Source: Treponema sp.
GTDB taxonomy: Bacteria; Spirochaetota; Spirochaetia; Treponematales; Breznakiellaceae
Direction: 5' to 3'
DNA length: 8,020 nt
Assembly (NCBI GenBank): GCA_009780545.1
Contig: WQZW01000055.1
Coordinates: forward strand, 1-8,020
Shown here: positions 1 through 6,857 of the stretch, piece after piece
Layout: each line of letters opens with the position of its first letter
Numbering within the stretch: position 1 is the stretch's first letter
Made by a program: the position numbers and the translations under genes
Notes under the pieces: model-generated
Told to the model about the DNA's origin: nothing
Databases searched by the model: none
What the model saw: the letters and a program-made list of their open reading frames with translations, nothing else

Positions 1-2
1 CC

Positions 3-1295
3 CCCCGTTCCCCGGGGGGGGGGGGGATTGCCCTTTCCTTCTCTTCCGGCCTGTTCCAGGTTCCCGAGCTTTTTTCCGATTACATAGACCCCAAGCCGGG
101 CTGGCGGGCCGCGCTCGGCTACGAATTCCGTAATCTTTTCCTCGGGGCCGAGATCGGGCGAACCCATGTCCTGGGCACCAACCCGCTGGTGCTCGACATC
201 GGCCTTACCCACCTTACCTTCCGCGCGGCCTACAACCTGCCGCTGTTCGCCGGCATCGGCATCCGGGGCGACCTCGGCGCGGGCCTGACGTTCTCCAAGG
301 TGGAACACTACGAGAACGCCATCGCCGTCATCGCCGAAACGCCCACCTATTCCGACGAGCGCACCCCGCTGGCCGAGGCCAGGCTGTACCTCACCTATTC
401 CCTGCCGGCATCTCTCCGGCTTCCGGTCGGTTTGCGGCTCTATGCGGGCGGCGGCCTGGACGTCCTTTTCGAGGACGGGGGCCCGATCCCGCTGCCGTTG
501 ATCCAGGCCGGCATCTCCGTCCTCGTTCCCGTCGGCCGAAAACCCAAAAATCCCGAACCGCTCCGGCCGGAACCGCTGCTCGCGGTCCTTCGGGCGGCCG
601 CACCGCCGGAACCGGAACCGCCTGAAATTCCCCCCGGAACGGTCCGCTTCCTGCCGGACCTCGCCGAACCGACAGGCGACTTCCAATCCGGCCTGGCCGA
701 AACCGCCCGGCTCCTGAACGAAAACCCGACACTAAAGGTAACCTTACGCGGCTACACCGCCGACTTCGGTACCCCGGCCGGCCGCTCCTCCCTGTCCCTG
801 GCCCGCGCGGCATCGGTCGCAAGGCACCTCACCGAACTTTACGGCATCGAACCGGAACGGATCGCCCTGCAAAACCTGGGATCGCAGGCCGTTCCCGAAC
901 TTGCCGACGGAAGCCCGGAATCCTGCCGCGCGGTGGAGATGTTCGTGGCCGCGGATCGCCTGCGGGCGGAACCTGCCGAAACCCGGCAACCCGGCACGGT
1001 GCTTTTCCTGCCGGACCTCGCCGAACCGACAGGCGACTTCCGGACGACGCTGGCCGAAAACCCGGCGATGAAAGTAACCCTGTGCGGTTACGCCGCCCCG
1101 TTCGGCACCGCCGAGGAACGCCTCTCCCTGTCCCTGGCCCGCGCGGCATCGGTCGCAAGATACCTCACCGAACTTTACGGCATCGGGCCGGAACGGATAT
1201 CCCTGCGGGGCCTGGGATCGCAGGCAAGCCCGGCGTTTGCCGACGGAAGCCCGGAATCCTGCCGGGCGGTGGAAATCATACCGGAAAGGACCTAG
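3..1295 (+). CDS. Outer-membrane beta-barrel protein with two tandem OmpA-like domains (5' partial)
   Basis: The frame is open from the window edge to a TAG at 1293-1295, so the start and any signal peptide lie upstream; a GTG at 189 is only an internal codon, because the protein style is continuous across it. About 430 residues are visible. Residues 9-178 alternate polar and hydrophobic positions with many Gly and aromatic residues (for example GWRAALGYEFRNLFLGAEIG), as in a small outer-membrane beta-barrel. A Pro/Glu-rich linker (179-211) follows. Two OmpA-like domains come next (about 212-314 and 331-428), each with the LSLARAASVA…LTELYGI…ERI…LGSQ core. This family normally binds peptidoglycan, tethering the outer membrane to the wall. 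The usual DAP-contacting Asp is not at its normal place in either copy, and copy 2 lacks seven residues of the first helix. The gene probably shares a transcript with the lipoprotein gene downstream. Barrel plus OmpA-type architecture is well supported; the exact role is unknown. Confidence 0.8.
   Translation, partial: PRSPGGGGIALSFSSGLFQVPELFSDYIDPKPGWRAALGYEFRNLFLGAEIGRTHVLGTNPLVLDIGLTHLTFRAAYNLPLFAGIGIRGDLGAGLTFSKVEHYENAIAVIAETPTYSDERTPLAEARLYLTYSLPASLRLPVGLRLYAGGGLDVLFEDGGPIPLPLIQAGISVLVPVGRKPKNPEPLRPEPLLAVLRAAAPPEPEPPEIPPGTVRFLPDLAEPTGDFQSGLAETARLLNENPTLKVTLRGYTADFGTPAGRSSLSLARAASVARHLTELYGIEPERIALQNLGSQAVPELADGSPESCRAVEMFVAADRLRAEPAETRQPGTVLFLPDLAEPTGDFRTTLAENPAMKVTLCGYAAPFGTAEERLSLSLARAASVARYLTELYGIGPERISLRGLGSQASPAFADGSPESCRAVEIIPERT
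14..26 (+). repeat. Thirteen-base poly-G tract inside the coding frame
   Basis: Thirteen consecutive G follow four C, close to the window edge. In the frame of the OmpA-like gene it reads as a Pro-Gly-Gly-Gly-Gly stretch just before the first barrel strand. Long G tracts slip during replication and act as on/off switches for outer-membrane genes in several bacteria, including treponemes. Here the position at the very edge of the window also fits a sequencing or assembly breakpoint, so its true length is uncertain. Confidence 0.7.
648..1286 (+). repeat. Direct duplication encoding the two OmpA-like domains
   Basis: Two copies of about 300 bases are visible within the gene. Exact matches include 37 bases at 648-684 and 1005-1041, 36 bases at 788-823 and 1124-1159, and 24 bases at 826-849 and 1162-1185. 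The offset between copies is 357 for the first block and 336 for the later ones, so copy 2 is 21 bases shorter. The missing bases in copy 1 start and end at a GAAA, consistent with an in-frame slippage deletion. The close nucleotide match indicates a recent duplication or ongoing gene conversion. Confidence 0.85.
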
Positions 1296-1300
1296 CAGAA

Positions 1301-1315
1301 AGCCGGGGCCCGGCT
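1301..1315. other. GC-rich dyad in the gap between the OmpA-like and lipoprotein genes
   Basis: AGCCGGG and CCCGGCT flank a single central G, five bases after the OmpA-like stop codon. It could form a short hairpin in the transcript, but no run of T follows, so it is a poor intrinsic terminator; it might be a processing or partial read-through element between two co-transcribed genes. The 67-base gap holds no other clear signal apart from the ribosome binding site of the next gene. Confidence 0.4.
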
Positions 1316-1349
1316 AATAGCCGCAGCTACCACATTATGGAAGAAAGTT

Positions 1350-1356
1350 GAAGGGG
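1350..1356 (+). promoter_or_regulatory. Ribosome binding site of the lipoprotein gene
   Basis: GAAGGGG ends six bases before the ATG at 1363. This favours ATG 1363 over the in-frame TTG at 1348, which overlaps the Shine-Dalgarno sequence itself, and over the ATG at 1378. Confidence 0.7.
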
Positions 1357-1362
1357 AACGAT

Positions 1363-4300
1363 ATGAGGACGACGAAAATGACGAAGATCGCGGCAATTGC
1401 GGCGACAGCCCTGGCACTGGCGTTCGGGGCCTGCAACAACTTCTACCACGACCTGCTCCCGCCGGACGGCGACCGCATCGTCGGCTTCGAGGTCGAGGGC
1501 CAGCTATCCGCCTCCATCGGCGAAAATTCCGTCTCCGTCAAGGTCGTCCCCGGCACCGACCTGCGGAACCTCGTCCCCCGAATCGCCGTCTCCAAGGGAG
1601 CCAGCCTCTTCCCCATCACCTTCGAGTACATCCACGCAGCCTTTCCCGAGGCGGACATGGCCGGAGTCGTCTTCGCCATGCTCACCTCCGGCGACCTGGA
1701 CGAACTGGTCCGCGACCTCATTCGGGGGAATCCCGGCTTTTCCGTTCCTTCCCTGGACAAACCCATCGATTTTTCCGGCCCGGTGGGATTCTTCGTGGTC
1801 GCCGGGATGGGCAACATCCGCAAGTATTCCGTCAACGTCGCCGAGGATTCCTCCGCCCCGCTGATCCACGGATTCCGCTTCGGCAAAAACGACAACCCGG
1901 AACTGATGGCCGATTCGGTGGCCGCCTACTCGAACTTCGTCCTGGAAGCGACGGCGATCTACCCGGCGGAGGTCCCCGGCCTCGGCTTCAAGCTGATTCC
2001 CTCGTTCGCCATCGCGGGCGATTCGCTGGAGGCCGACGGAGTCGAGCTGATTCCCGGTGTAAGCATCATGGAGTTCCGCCCGGCGTTCAACGTCGAGCAA
2101 CAGAAAACGCTGACGCTGAAACGGGGGGAAAGCCGGGTCGAGTACGTGCTTGCAGTTACGTTCATCGAGGATCCGGATACCGTCCGCAGCATCACCGACT
2201 TCAGGTTTACGGTGGAGGACAATCCTTCGATAGCGGCGACGGCGGTTGCCGCCATCGTCAACGACGGCGATTTCGGGACCATTTCCGTTCAGGTCCTCCA
2301 CGAGGGGCCGAGGCCGGCGGTGCTGGTTCCCCGGTTCCTCACGCCGGGAACGGTGCGGGCCATGGGCAGGGACCAAGTTTCCGGCAAGGACGGGAACGAC
2401 TTTTCCGGCCCGGTGGAATACCGCGTGCAGTCCCGGGTCGGGTACTACGTCCGCACCTACACGGTAACGGTAACTTTCATCGAGGCGGTCAGGGGAATCC
2501 CCAGGATGCTCACCTTCGGGCTTTCCCGCGTCCACAATCCCGGAATTATTAAGGACGGCACCGCCATGATCGCCGACGGAAACATCGTCGCGGACCTGCA
2601 TTACGGCGGGACGGTCGCTCCCCAGGTTCTGGTGCCGCACTTTACCGCCCAGGGAATCGTTACCGTGCTGGGCAGCGTGCAGGTTTCCGGCACCAGCCCG
2701 CAGGACTTCGGCCGCAAGATCACCTACCGGGTTACCAATCCGCTGGACACCTCGCTCAAGATGGACTACCTGGTGCAGACCCGCCTGATTCGCGACGAAT
2801 CCTCCGACGCGCTGATTACCTCGTTCAAGTTTATGCCGGAGCGGAACGCCGGGCTCGCCGAGCCGGTTCTCGCCACGATCCAGCAGGACGGAATCTGGGC
2901 GTTTATGCCGGAAGGCTACGGCGTGGCCGTTCGGGACCTGGTGCCGGAATTCGAGGCGACGGGCGAGGTGCGGGCAGGGGGAATCCCGCAAATTTCCGGA
3001 AGCTCGCGCCTAAGTTTTGCCGGACCGGTGGAATATACGGTAACGTCGGTCAACGGGCTGTATTCCAAAACCTATACGGTGAACGTGCGGGAAACGCCGA
3101 ACCCGAGAATCTACGTCGATGCGAAGGCCGCCGGCTGGAACGACGGCACCGGTTGGCGCGATGCGTTCCGGGACCTGCGCGAGGCGGCACAGTTCGCCCA
3201 AGACGGTTTTCTCCCCGAAGTGCCGAAGGAAATATGGATAGCCGCCGGAACCTACCGTCCGGAGGCCAGTGTGCCGATTCCGGCGAACACGAAATTTATG
3301 GGCGGTTTTTCCGGCCTGGAAACGGAGGCGTGGCAAAGAAATTTTGATGATAACAAAACGGTGATTTCGGGTAACGGCCAAAATGATAAGGGGATATTTT
3401 CTGATGGGTATGGTGAAAGAAGTATGGGTTCCATAGTTTTCGAACATATAGAATTCACCAACACGGCGAGGGCGATATATTACGTTGCCAAGAATGGTCA
3501 CAGTATTTTAATATCGGATTGTATTTTTTCCGATCTCGATCAGGCATTCGTTGTTTTTAGTAAATTTATACGGATTACCGGTTCGCGGTTCCTAAGGGTT
3601 AGGGATCATGCGATAGCACTGGATGCCTACAGTTTTATCGGTATTGAGAGCGAGGAAATCGAGATTTCGGGAAATATCTGGGAAGATGTCGGTGAGGGTA
3701 TCGGAATATACGGCCAACCTAAATCGGTGATTATCAACAACTCCCGAATGGCCGGGGTTGGCACCGCCGTCAGCAATTTTAAAAAGACCAAGGATTATCT
3801 CCCCTATCTCAAGATCGAGGATATGGAAATTACCGGAAACTCCGAAATTGCCGTAAAGCTTACGCCGACCGGCCGGGCGGAAATCTCCGACGTAAAAAGC
3901 GACGGCAGGATTTACGTTGACGGCGGAAGTTCGGCAACCTTTACCGACGTCGTAATCGACGGCAGCCCCGACGGGGGAATCTATGTAAGCAACGTTACAG
4001 GACCGGTGGTAATCGACGGCAACACGGTGGTAAAAAATACCTCCGGCGACGGCATTTCCCTTACCGGCGGTTCCGGCATACGGTATCTTGACGGCGTTAC
4101 GGTAAGCGACATCGACCAAGGCCGCGCGATAGTTGTCGATGCCACGGCAACCTCCGACGTTACGCTTACCGGGGTAACGGTTAGGGATATTACGCTTCCC
4201 GCAGTTCATTTGGGCAACATGAACGGTAGTATTTTTGCTGATCCTCCTGATGGCCGGCCGGCAGTTTTCATAAAGGGCCGCAACGTAACGGTTTCGGGCG

Positions 4301-5484
4301 TTACCGTAGACAGGGTTCCGTACAGCGGAACAGGTACCGCCTGGTGGGCGGATGGCGAAGCTCCATTGGGCCACGGCGGCATGCACATCGACGCTCCCAC
4401 GGTTACGGTTTCGGGAACCAAGGTCAACGACACGACAGGCGACGGGATCAGGATTGCCGGCACGACGATAACGGTTGACGGAAAAAGCAGCTTTGCCAAC
4501 AATGATATCGCCCTTCTGCTGCTTACCGGAGGCACGGCAAACATTACCGTTAACGACGTTACGATCAGGGGCGGATCACGAGGAATATGTGCCAACAACA
4601 ACTATTCTACCAGCCCCGGCAAGGCTACGATTTCCAAAGTTGACATTATCATGGATGCCAACAAAACATATACTTACGGAATATATCTTACCGGTAATTA
4701 CGCCATTTCAATTTACGAAACCACCGTCGAAACATGGGATGGTATCAACACCGGTTATGGTTATACAAATAACCTAAAAGTAGGGAAGACGACTATAAAA
4801 AATGCGTCTCAGGCGTTAAATACGTCGAATAGAAATTTTGAAATAACGGGAGTGGATTTTATCAATTGCCGCAGTGAATATGGGAAGACGATAATTGCCG
4901 AGGGATCGGGAACATTCCTGGACTGCAGTTTTATCCACGACGATCTTGTAGAACGTTACGAAGGCGAGCCAAGCCCGGGCGGCGACGGGCGAAAGGACTA
5001 CTCCATGTTCGGCACGGTTAACGGGTCCGTCAAATTTGAACGGTGCAGGTTCGAAAACATTGTCGGCGCTTCGGCCAGGGACACCTATCTCTTTAGCAGG
5101 TGGGGCAGTGGCAGCACCGGTTGGACAGGTATCGACATAGGCGCGGAGCCGCTCCGCATCGAGCTAAAGGACTGCCAGTTTATCTTCAAGCAGGGCGAAC
5201 GGGTGGGCCTGTTTGCCGGCTTTGCCGGATACCATGTCATTAACGGCGGGCAAGTAAAGACCGACACCCTGAATGTCAGCAATACAAGCATCACCAACAA
5301 GGGAAGCAAAACCCCGCTGTTCAATTTTGTCGGCGGCAACAGCTTCTCCTTCAAGCCCAACAACCGCTACAGGACTTCCGACACGGCGGTCTTCGTAACA
5401 CTGAACACCGTGCAGGCAATTATAGGGCTTGGTACGGGCGTCGTAAAACTGGAGCAAGGCGGCATGCCTACCTTGGTTCCGTAA
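1363..5484 (+). CDS. Very large lipoprotein: five Ig/DUF5018-like repeats plus right-handed beta-helix
   Basis: The product has 1373 residues from the ATG preceded by GAAGGGG. The N-terminus (MRTTKMTKI, a hydrophobic Ala/Leu stretch, then LAFGAC) is a lipoprotein signal with the lipidated Cys at 24; Phe at -3 is unusual for Proteobacteria but fits relaxed spirochaetal lipoboxes. Residues 39-581 hold about five diverged repeats (starting near 39, 167, 277, 379 and 483). Each opens with a strand such as ITDFRF and closes with a YTVTV-type strand, with LVP.F…SG..DFSGPVEY in between, as in cadherin/Ig-like DUF5018-type domains. From residue 583 the sequence IYVDAKAAGWNDGTGWRDAF…EIWIAAGTYRP marks the start of a pectin-lyase-like parallel beta-helix, followed by repeated rungs (NVTVSGVTV, DVTLTGVTV, TVTVSGTKV). 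I see no catalytic lyase residues, so adhesion or polysaccharide binding is more likely than enzymology. Segments at about 3330-3830 and 4590-4880 are much more AT-rich than the rest. Lipoprotein and beta-helix calls are strong; function is inferred. Confidence 0.88.
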   Translation: MRTTKMTKIAAIAATALALAFGACNNFYHDLLPPDGDRIVGFEVEGQLSASIGENSVSVKVVPGTDLRNLVPRIAVSKGASLFPITFEYIHAAFPEADMAGVVFAMLTSGDLDELVRDLIRGNPGFSVPSLDKPIDFSGPVGFFVVAGMGNIRKYSVNVAEDSSAPLIHGFRFGKNDNPELMADSVAAYSNFVLEATAIYPAEVPGLGFKLIPSFAIAGDSLEADGVELIPGVSIMEFRPAFNVEQQKTLTLKRGESRVEYVLAVTFIEDPDTVRSITDFRFTVEDNPSIAATAVAAIVNDGDFGTISVQVLHEGPRPAVLVPRFLTPGTVRAMGRDQVSGKDGNDFSGPVEYRVQSRVGYYVRTYTVTVTFIEAVRGIPRMLTFGLSRVHNPGIIKDGTAMIADGNIVADLHYGGTVAPQVLVPHFTAQGIVTVLGSVQVSGTSPQDFGRKITYRVTNPLDTSLKMDYLVQTRLIRDESSDALITSFKFMPERNAGLAEPVLATIQQDGIWAFMPEGYGVAVRDLVPEFEATGEVRAGGIPQISGSSRLSFAGPVEYTVTSVNGLYSKTYTVNVRETPNPRIYVDAKAAGWNDGTGWRDAFRDLREAAQFAQDGFLPEVPKEIWIAAGTYRPEASVPIPANTKFMGGFSGLETEAWQRNFDDNKTVISGNGQNDKGIFSDGYGERSMGSIVFEHIEFTNTARAIYYVAKNGHSILISDCIFSDLDQAFVVFSKFIRITGSRFLRVRDHAIALDAYSFIGIESEEIEISGNIWEDVGEGIGIYGQPKSVIINNSRMAGVGTAVSNFKKTKDYLPYLKIEDMEITGNSEIAVKLTPTGRAEISDVKSDGRIYVDGGSSATFTDVVIDGSPDGGIYVSNVTGPVVIDGNTVVKNTSGDGISLTGGSGIRYLDGVTVSDIDQGRAIVVDATATSDVTLTGVTVRDITLPAVHLGNMNGSIFADPPDGRPAVFIKGRNVTVSGVTVDRVPYSGTGTAWWADGEAPLGHGGMHIDAPTVTVSGTKVNDTTGDGIRIAGTTITVDGKSSFANNDIALLLLTGGTANITVNDVTIRGGSRGICANNNYSTSPGKATISKVDIIMDANKTYTYGIYLTGNYAISIYETTVETWDGINTGYGYTNNLKVGKTTIKNASQALNTSNRNFEITGVDFINCRSEYGKTIIAEGSGTFLDCSFIHDDLVERYEGEPSPGGDGRKDYSMFGTVNGSVKFERCRFENIVGASARDTYLFSRWGSGSTGWTGIDIGAEPLRIELKDCQFIFKQGERVGLFAGFAGYHVINGGQVKTDTLNVSNTSITNKGSKTPLFNFVGGNSFSFKPNNRYRTSDTAVFVTLNTVQAIIGLGTGVVKLEQGGMPTLVP

Positions 5485-5634
5485 TCCAACCGACCTTTAG
5501 CTGATTGTATCGGGACCGGAGTTTTCGCCCGAAGTATCCGGGAGATGCGGCAATTCCTGCAAAAGGAAATGGCCGAAAAGGGCGTTTCGGGAACAACAGG
5601 TTCGGGATGGGAAGCCGAGGTCGCAATAGTTTGA
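5485..5634 (+). other. Short open stretch in the lipoprotein frame after its stop; possible gene remnant or small peptide
   Basis: After the TAA at 5482-5484 the same frame stays open for 49 codons to a TGA at 5632-5634. It contains an ATG at 5545 that would give a 29-residue peptide beginning MRQFLQKEMAEKG. Base composition here is still gene-like (GC-rich, Glu/Lys/Gly codons), unlike the AT-rich DNA that begins at about 5635. It could be a lost C-terminal end of the lipoprotein, a decayed neighbouring gene, or chance. I do not recognise the sequence and there is no convincing ribosome binding site. Confidence 0.2.
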
Positions 5635-5675
5635 TAACCGTTTTTCAAAGTGTATCATGTTGCTATCGATTTTAG

Positions 5676-5693
5676 TTTATGCAATTGCATAAA
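5676..5693. promoter_or_regulatory. Perfect 18-bp palindrome, candidate operator
   Basis: TTTATGCAATTGCATAAA is identical to its reverse complement over all 18 bases, without a spacer. A zero-loop palindrome of this kind is better suited to binding a dimeric repressor than to forming an RNA hairpin. It lies 23 bases upstream of the putative -35 box of the next gene, a typical place for an operator or activator site. The binding protein is unknown. Confidence 0.45.
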
Positions 5694-5716
5694 AGGAATT
5701 TTGTAATTTACGATTT

Positions 5717-5745
5717 TTGTTACTTTACAATAAAACTGTTATAAA
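5717..5745 (+). promoter_or_regulatory. Putative sigma-70 promoter for the PAP2-like gene
   Basis: TTGTTA (5717-5722, four of six consensus bases) and TATAAA (5740-5745, five of six) are separated by 17 bases within a very AT-rich stretch. Transcription would begin near 5752, giving a leader of about 140 bases to the ATG at 5895 or about 60 to the TTG at 5814. AT-rich DNA produces chance matches, so this is a prediction only. Confidence 0.4.
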
Positions 5746-5894
5746 GCAAAAATTACGCAGGATAGATCGTCGGGGAAATTATTGCCGCCCGTAAATTATT
5801 TGACGAATAATCCTTGTCGGAACTTTTCGTAAAACATAATCGGCGGTTCCGATCCACCGAAGGCGGATTGAACATTCCGGCTTCGTATGGTACG

Positions 5895-6857
5895 ATGTCC
5901 CAAGTGGAAAATCTCTACAATTTGTCGACGGCCTATGCCTTCGTCAAGGCGGTCGTAACGCCGTCCATACGCCCGGCCCTTATCCGGTGTCTCCGCTCGA
6001 TTGCGGGCAACTTCTTTCTCGCCCAGTTCCGCGCGGCCTTTCTGCCCGGCCGTATCCCGGTCAGCCGCGTCGATCATCCCCTCGACCGCAGGATTCCCTT
6101 CGCGCCTCAATGGATAGGCGTTTACCTCGACTTCATCAAGTTCTGGATACGGATGCTCACCTTCCTGATGCTCCGCTTCGGGCGAAGGGCTTTTCCGGCA
6201 ACGGCCGAGTTCCTGCTCTGCATGGGCCGGCTGTACGCCTTTGCCGCCGAGGTCTACCGGCAAAACCTGTCCACGATGGAAAGGCCCTTGTACCTTGCCC
6301 GCGCCCGCTTCCTTCCCCTGCGGCTTCTGGACCCGCACCTGATGTGCGTCCCCAGCCTTCACGTCATGGTGGCGGTTTTTTCCTACGTCAAGTTCGAGGC
6401 CATGCTGGGCCGGCTCGGGGACCCCGAAATCTACCGGGGGCAGGTCGCGCAGGCGAGGCGGGGAGCGCTTGCCATCTCCCGGTCGGTGCTGTTCGTCAAG
6501 CAGCACAGCGTCAACTGCATCGGCGCGTCCCTGTACGCCGTCGCCCGTTTCGCCCCGGAACTTTTTCCGCGGGAACGGGCCCTGGACTTCTGCTCCTGCC
6601 TTTTCCAGGAGGCCGGTCCTTCGCCCCTTCCCTGGCTGGATTGCATCCACGTAACCGAGGGGCCGGCCTGCAATTCGGGCAACTGCCGAAAATGCCCCCT
6701 GGCCGTCCCGCACACTCCCCTCCCCCCGGACGACGCCGCCGAAATCAAAGCCCACATCGCCGCCGCCTACCTCGGCCTTGCCGATGCGGGGAAAACCGCC
6801 AAAAGCTGGGAAGAACCGATCCTCTCGTTCCTGCAAAAAATGCCTCGGGTCCCCTGA
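5895..6857 (+). CDS. PAP2-like membrane protein with Cys-rich C-terminal tail
   Basis: The product has 320 residues from the ATG at 5895. TTG codons at 5814 and 5868 are alternative in-frame starts; none of the three has a strong Shine-Dalgarno, so the start is uncertain. Residues 73-95 (WIGVYLDFIKFW…TFLML) and 148-168 are hydrophobic and may be membrane segments. CVPSLH (151-156) followed by SVLFVKQH (197-204) matches the second and third motifs of the type 2 phosphatidic-acid phosphatase (PAP2) superfamily, whose members dephosphorylate lipid phosphates using these His residues. The Asp expected four residues after His204 is Cys208, Val replaces the motif-3 Arg, and no clear first motif (KxxxxxxRP) is seen, so activity is doubtful. 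The tail holds C233, C235, C250, C259, C264 and C267, including a CxxxxCxxC spacing suggestive of metal or Fe-S binding. It seems to be a single-gene transcript ended by the hairpin at 6861-6888. That the gene is real is well supported; the family call is tentative. Confidence 0.75.
   Translation: MSQVENLYNLSTAYAFVKAVVTPSIRPALIRCLRSIAGNFFLAQFRAAFLPGRIPVSRVDHPLDRRIPFAPQWIGVYLDFIKFWIRMLTFLMLRFGRRAFPATAEFLLCMGRLYAFAAEVYRQNLSTMERPLYLARARFLPLRLLDPHLMCVPSLHVMVAVFSYVKFEAMLGRLGDPEIYRGQVAQARRGALAISRSVLFVKQHSVNCIGASLYAVARFAPELFPRERALDFCSCLFQEAGPSPLPWLDCIHVTEGPACNSGNCRKCPLAVPHTPLPPDDAAEIKAHIAAAYLGLADAGKTAKSWEEPILSFLQKMPRVP

Larger units (their letters stand above)
5635..5894. other. AT-rich intergenic region upstream of the PAP2-like gene
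   Basis: This gap carries the 18-bp palindrome at 5676-5693, the putative promoter at 5717-5745 and a likely 5' leader. A weak dyad (TGATA at 5632-5636 with TATCA at 5653-5657, flanked by ATAG and CTAT) sits at its left end and may contribute to transcript ending after the lipoprotein gene, but no clear intrinsic terminator with a T run is present. The part after about 5811 is open in the PAP2-like frame and could be coding if translation starts at the TTG at 5814 or 5868. Confidence 0.55.

Noticed and set aside
1348..1362. TTG at 1348 as start of the lipoprotein
   Set aside because: The TTG overlaps the GAAGGGG ribosome binding site that serves ATG 1363; starting at 1363 also gives a normal-length lipoprotein signal.
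1504..2991. 495-codon open frame on the minus strand inside the lipoprotein gene
   Set aside because: It is antisense to a clearly coding region and exists because GC-rich codons of the plus strand leave few stops on the other strand; its translation is Arg/Gly/His-rich without domains or a signal.
4260..4560. Recurring GTAACG/GTTACG-type words in the beta-helix region as a DNA-level repeat or uptake signal
   Set aside because: They coincide in frame with Val-Thr pairs of the beta-helix rungs and are explained by protein repetition plus codon preference.
5800..5840. TTGACG at 5800-5805 as a second promoter for the PAP2-like gene
   Set aside because: The nearest acceptable -10 (CATAAT at 5835-5840) is 29 bases away, too far for a sigma-70 promoter.
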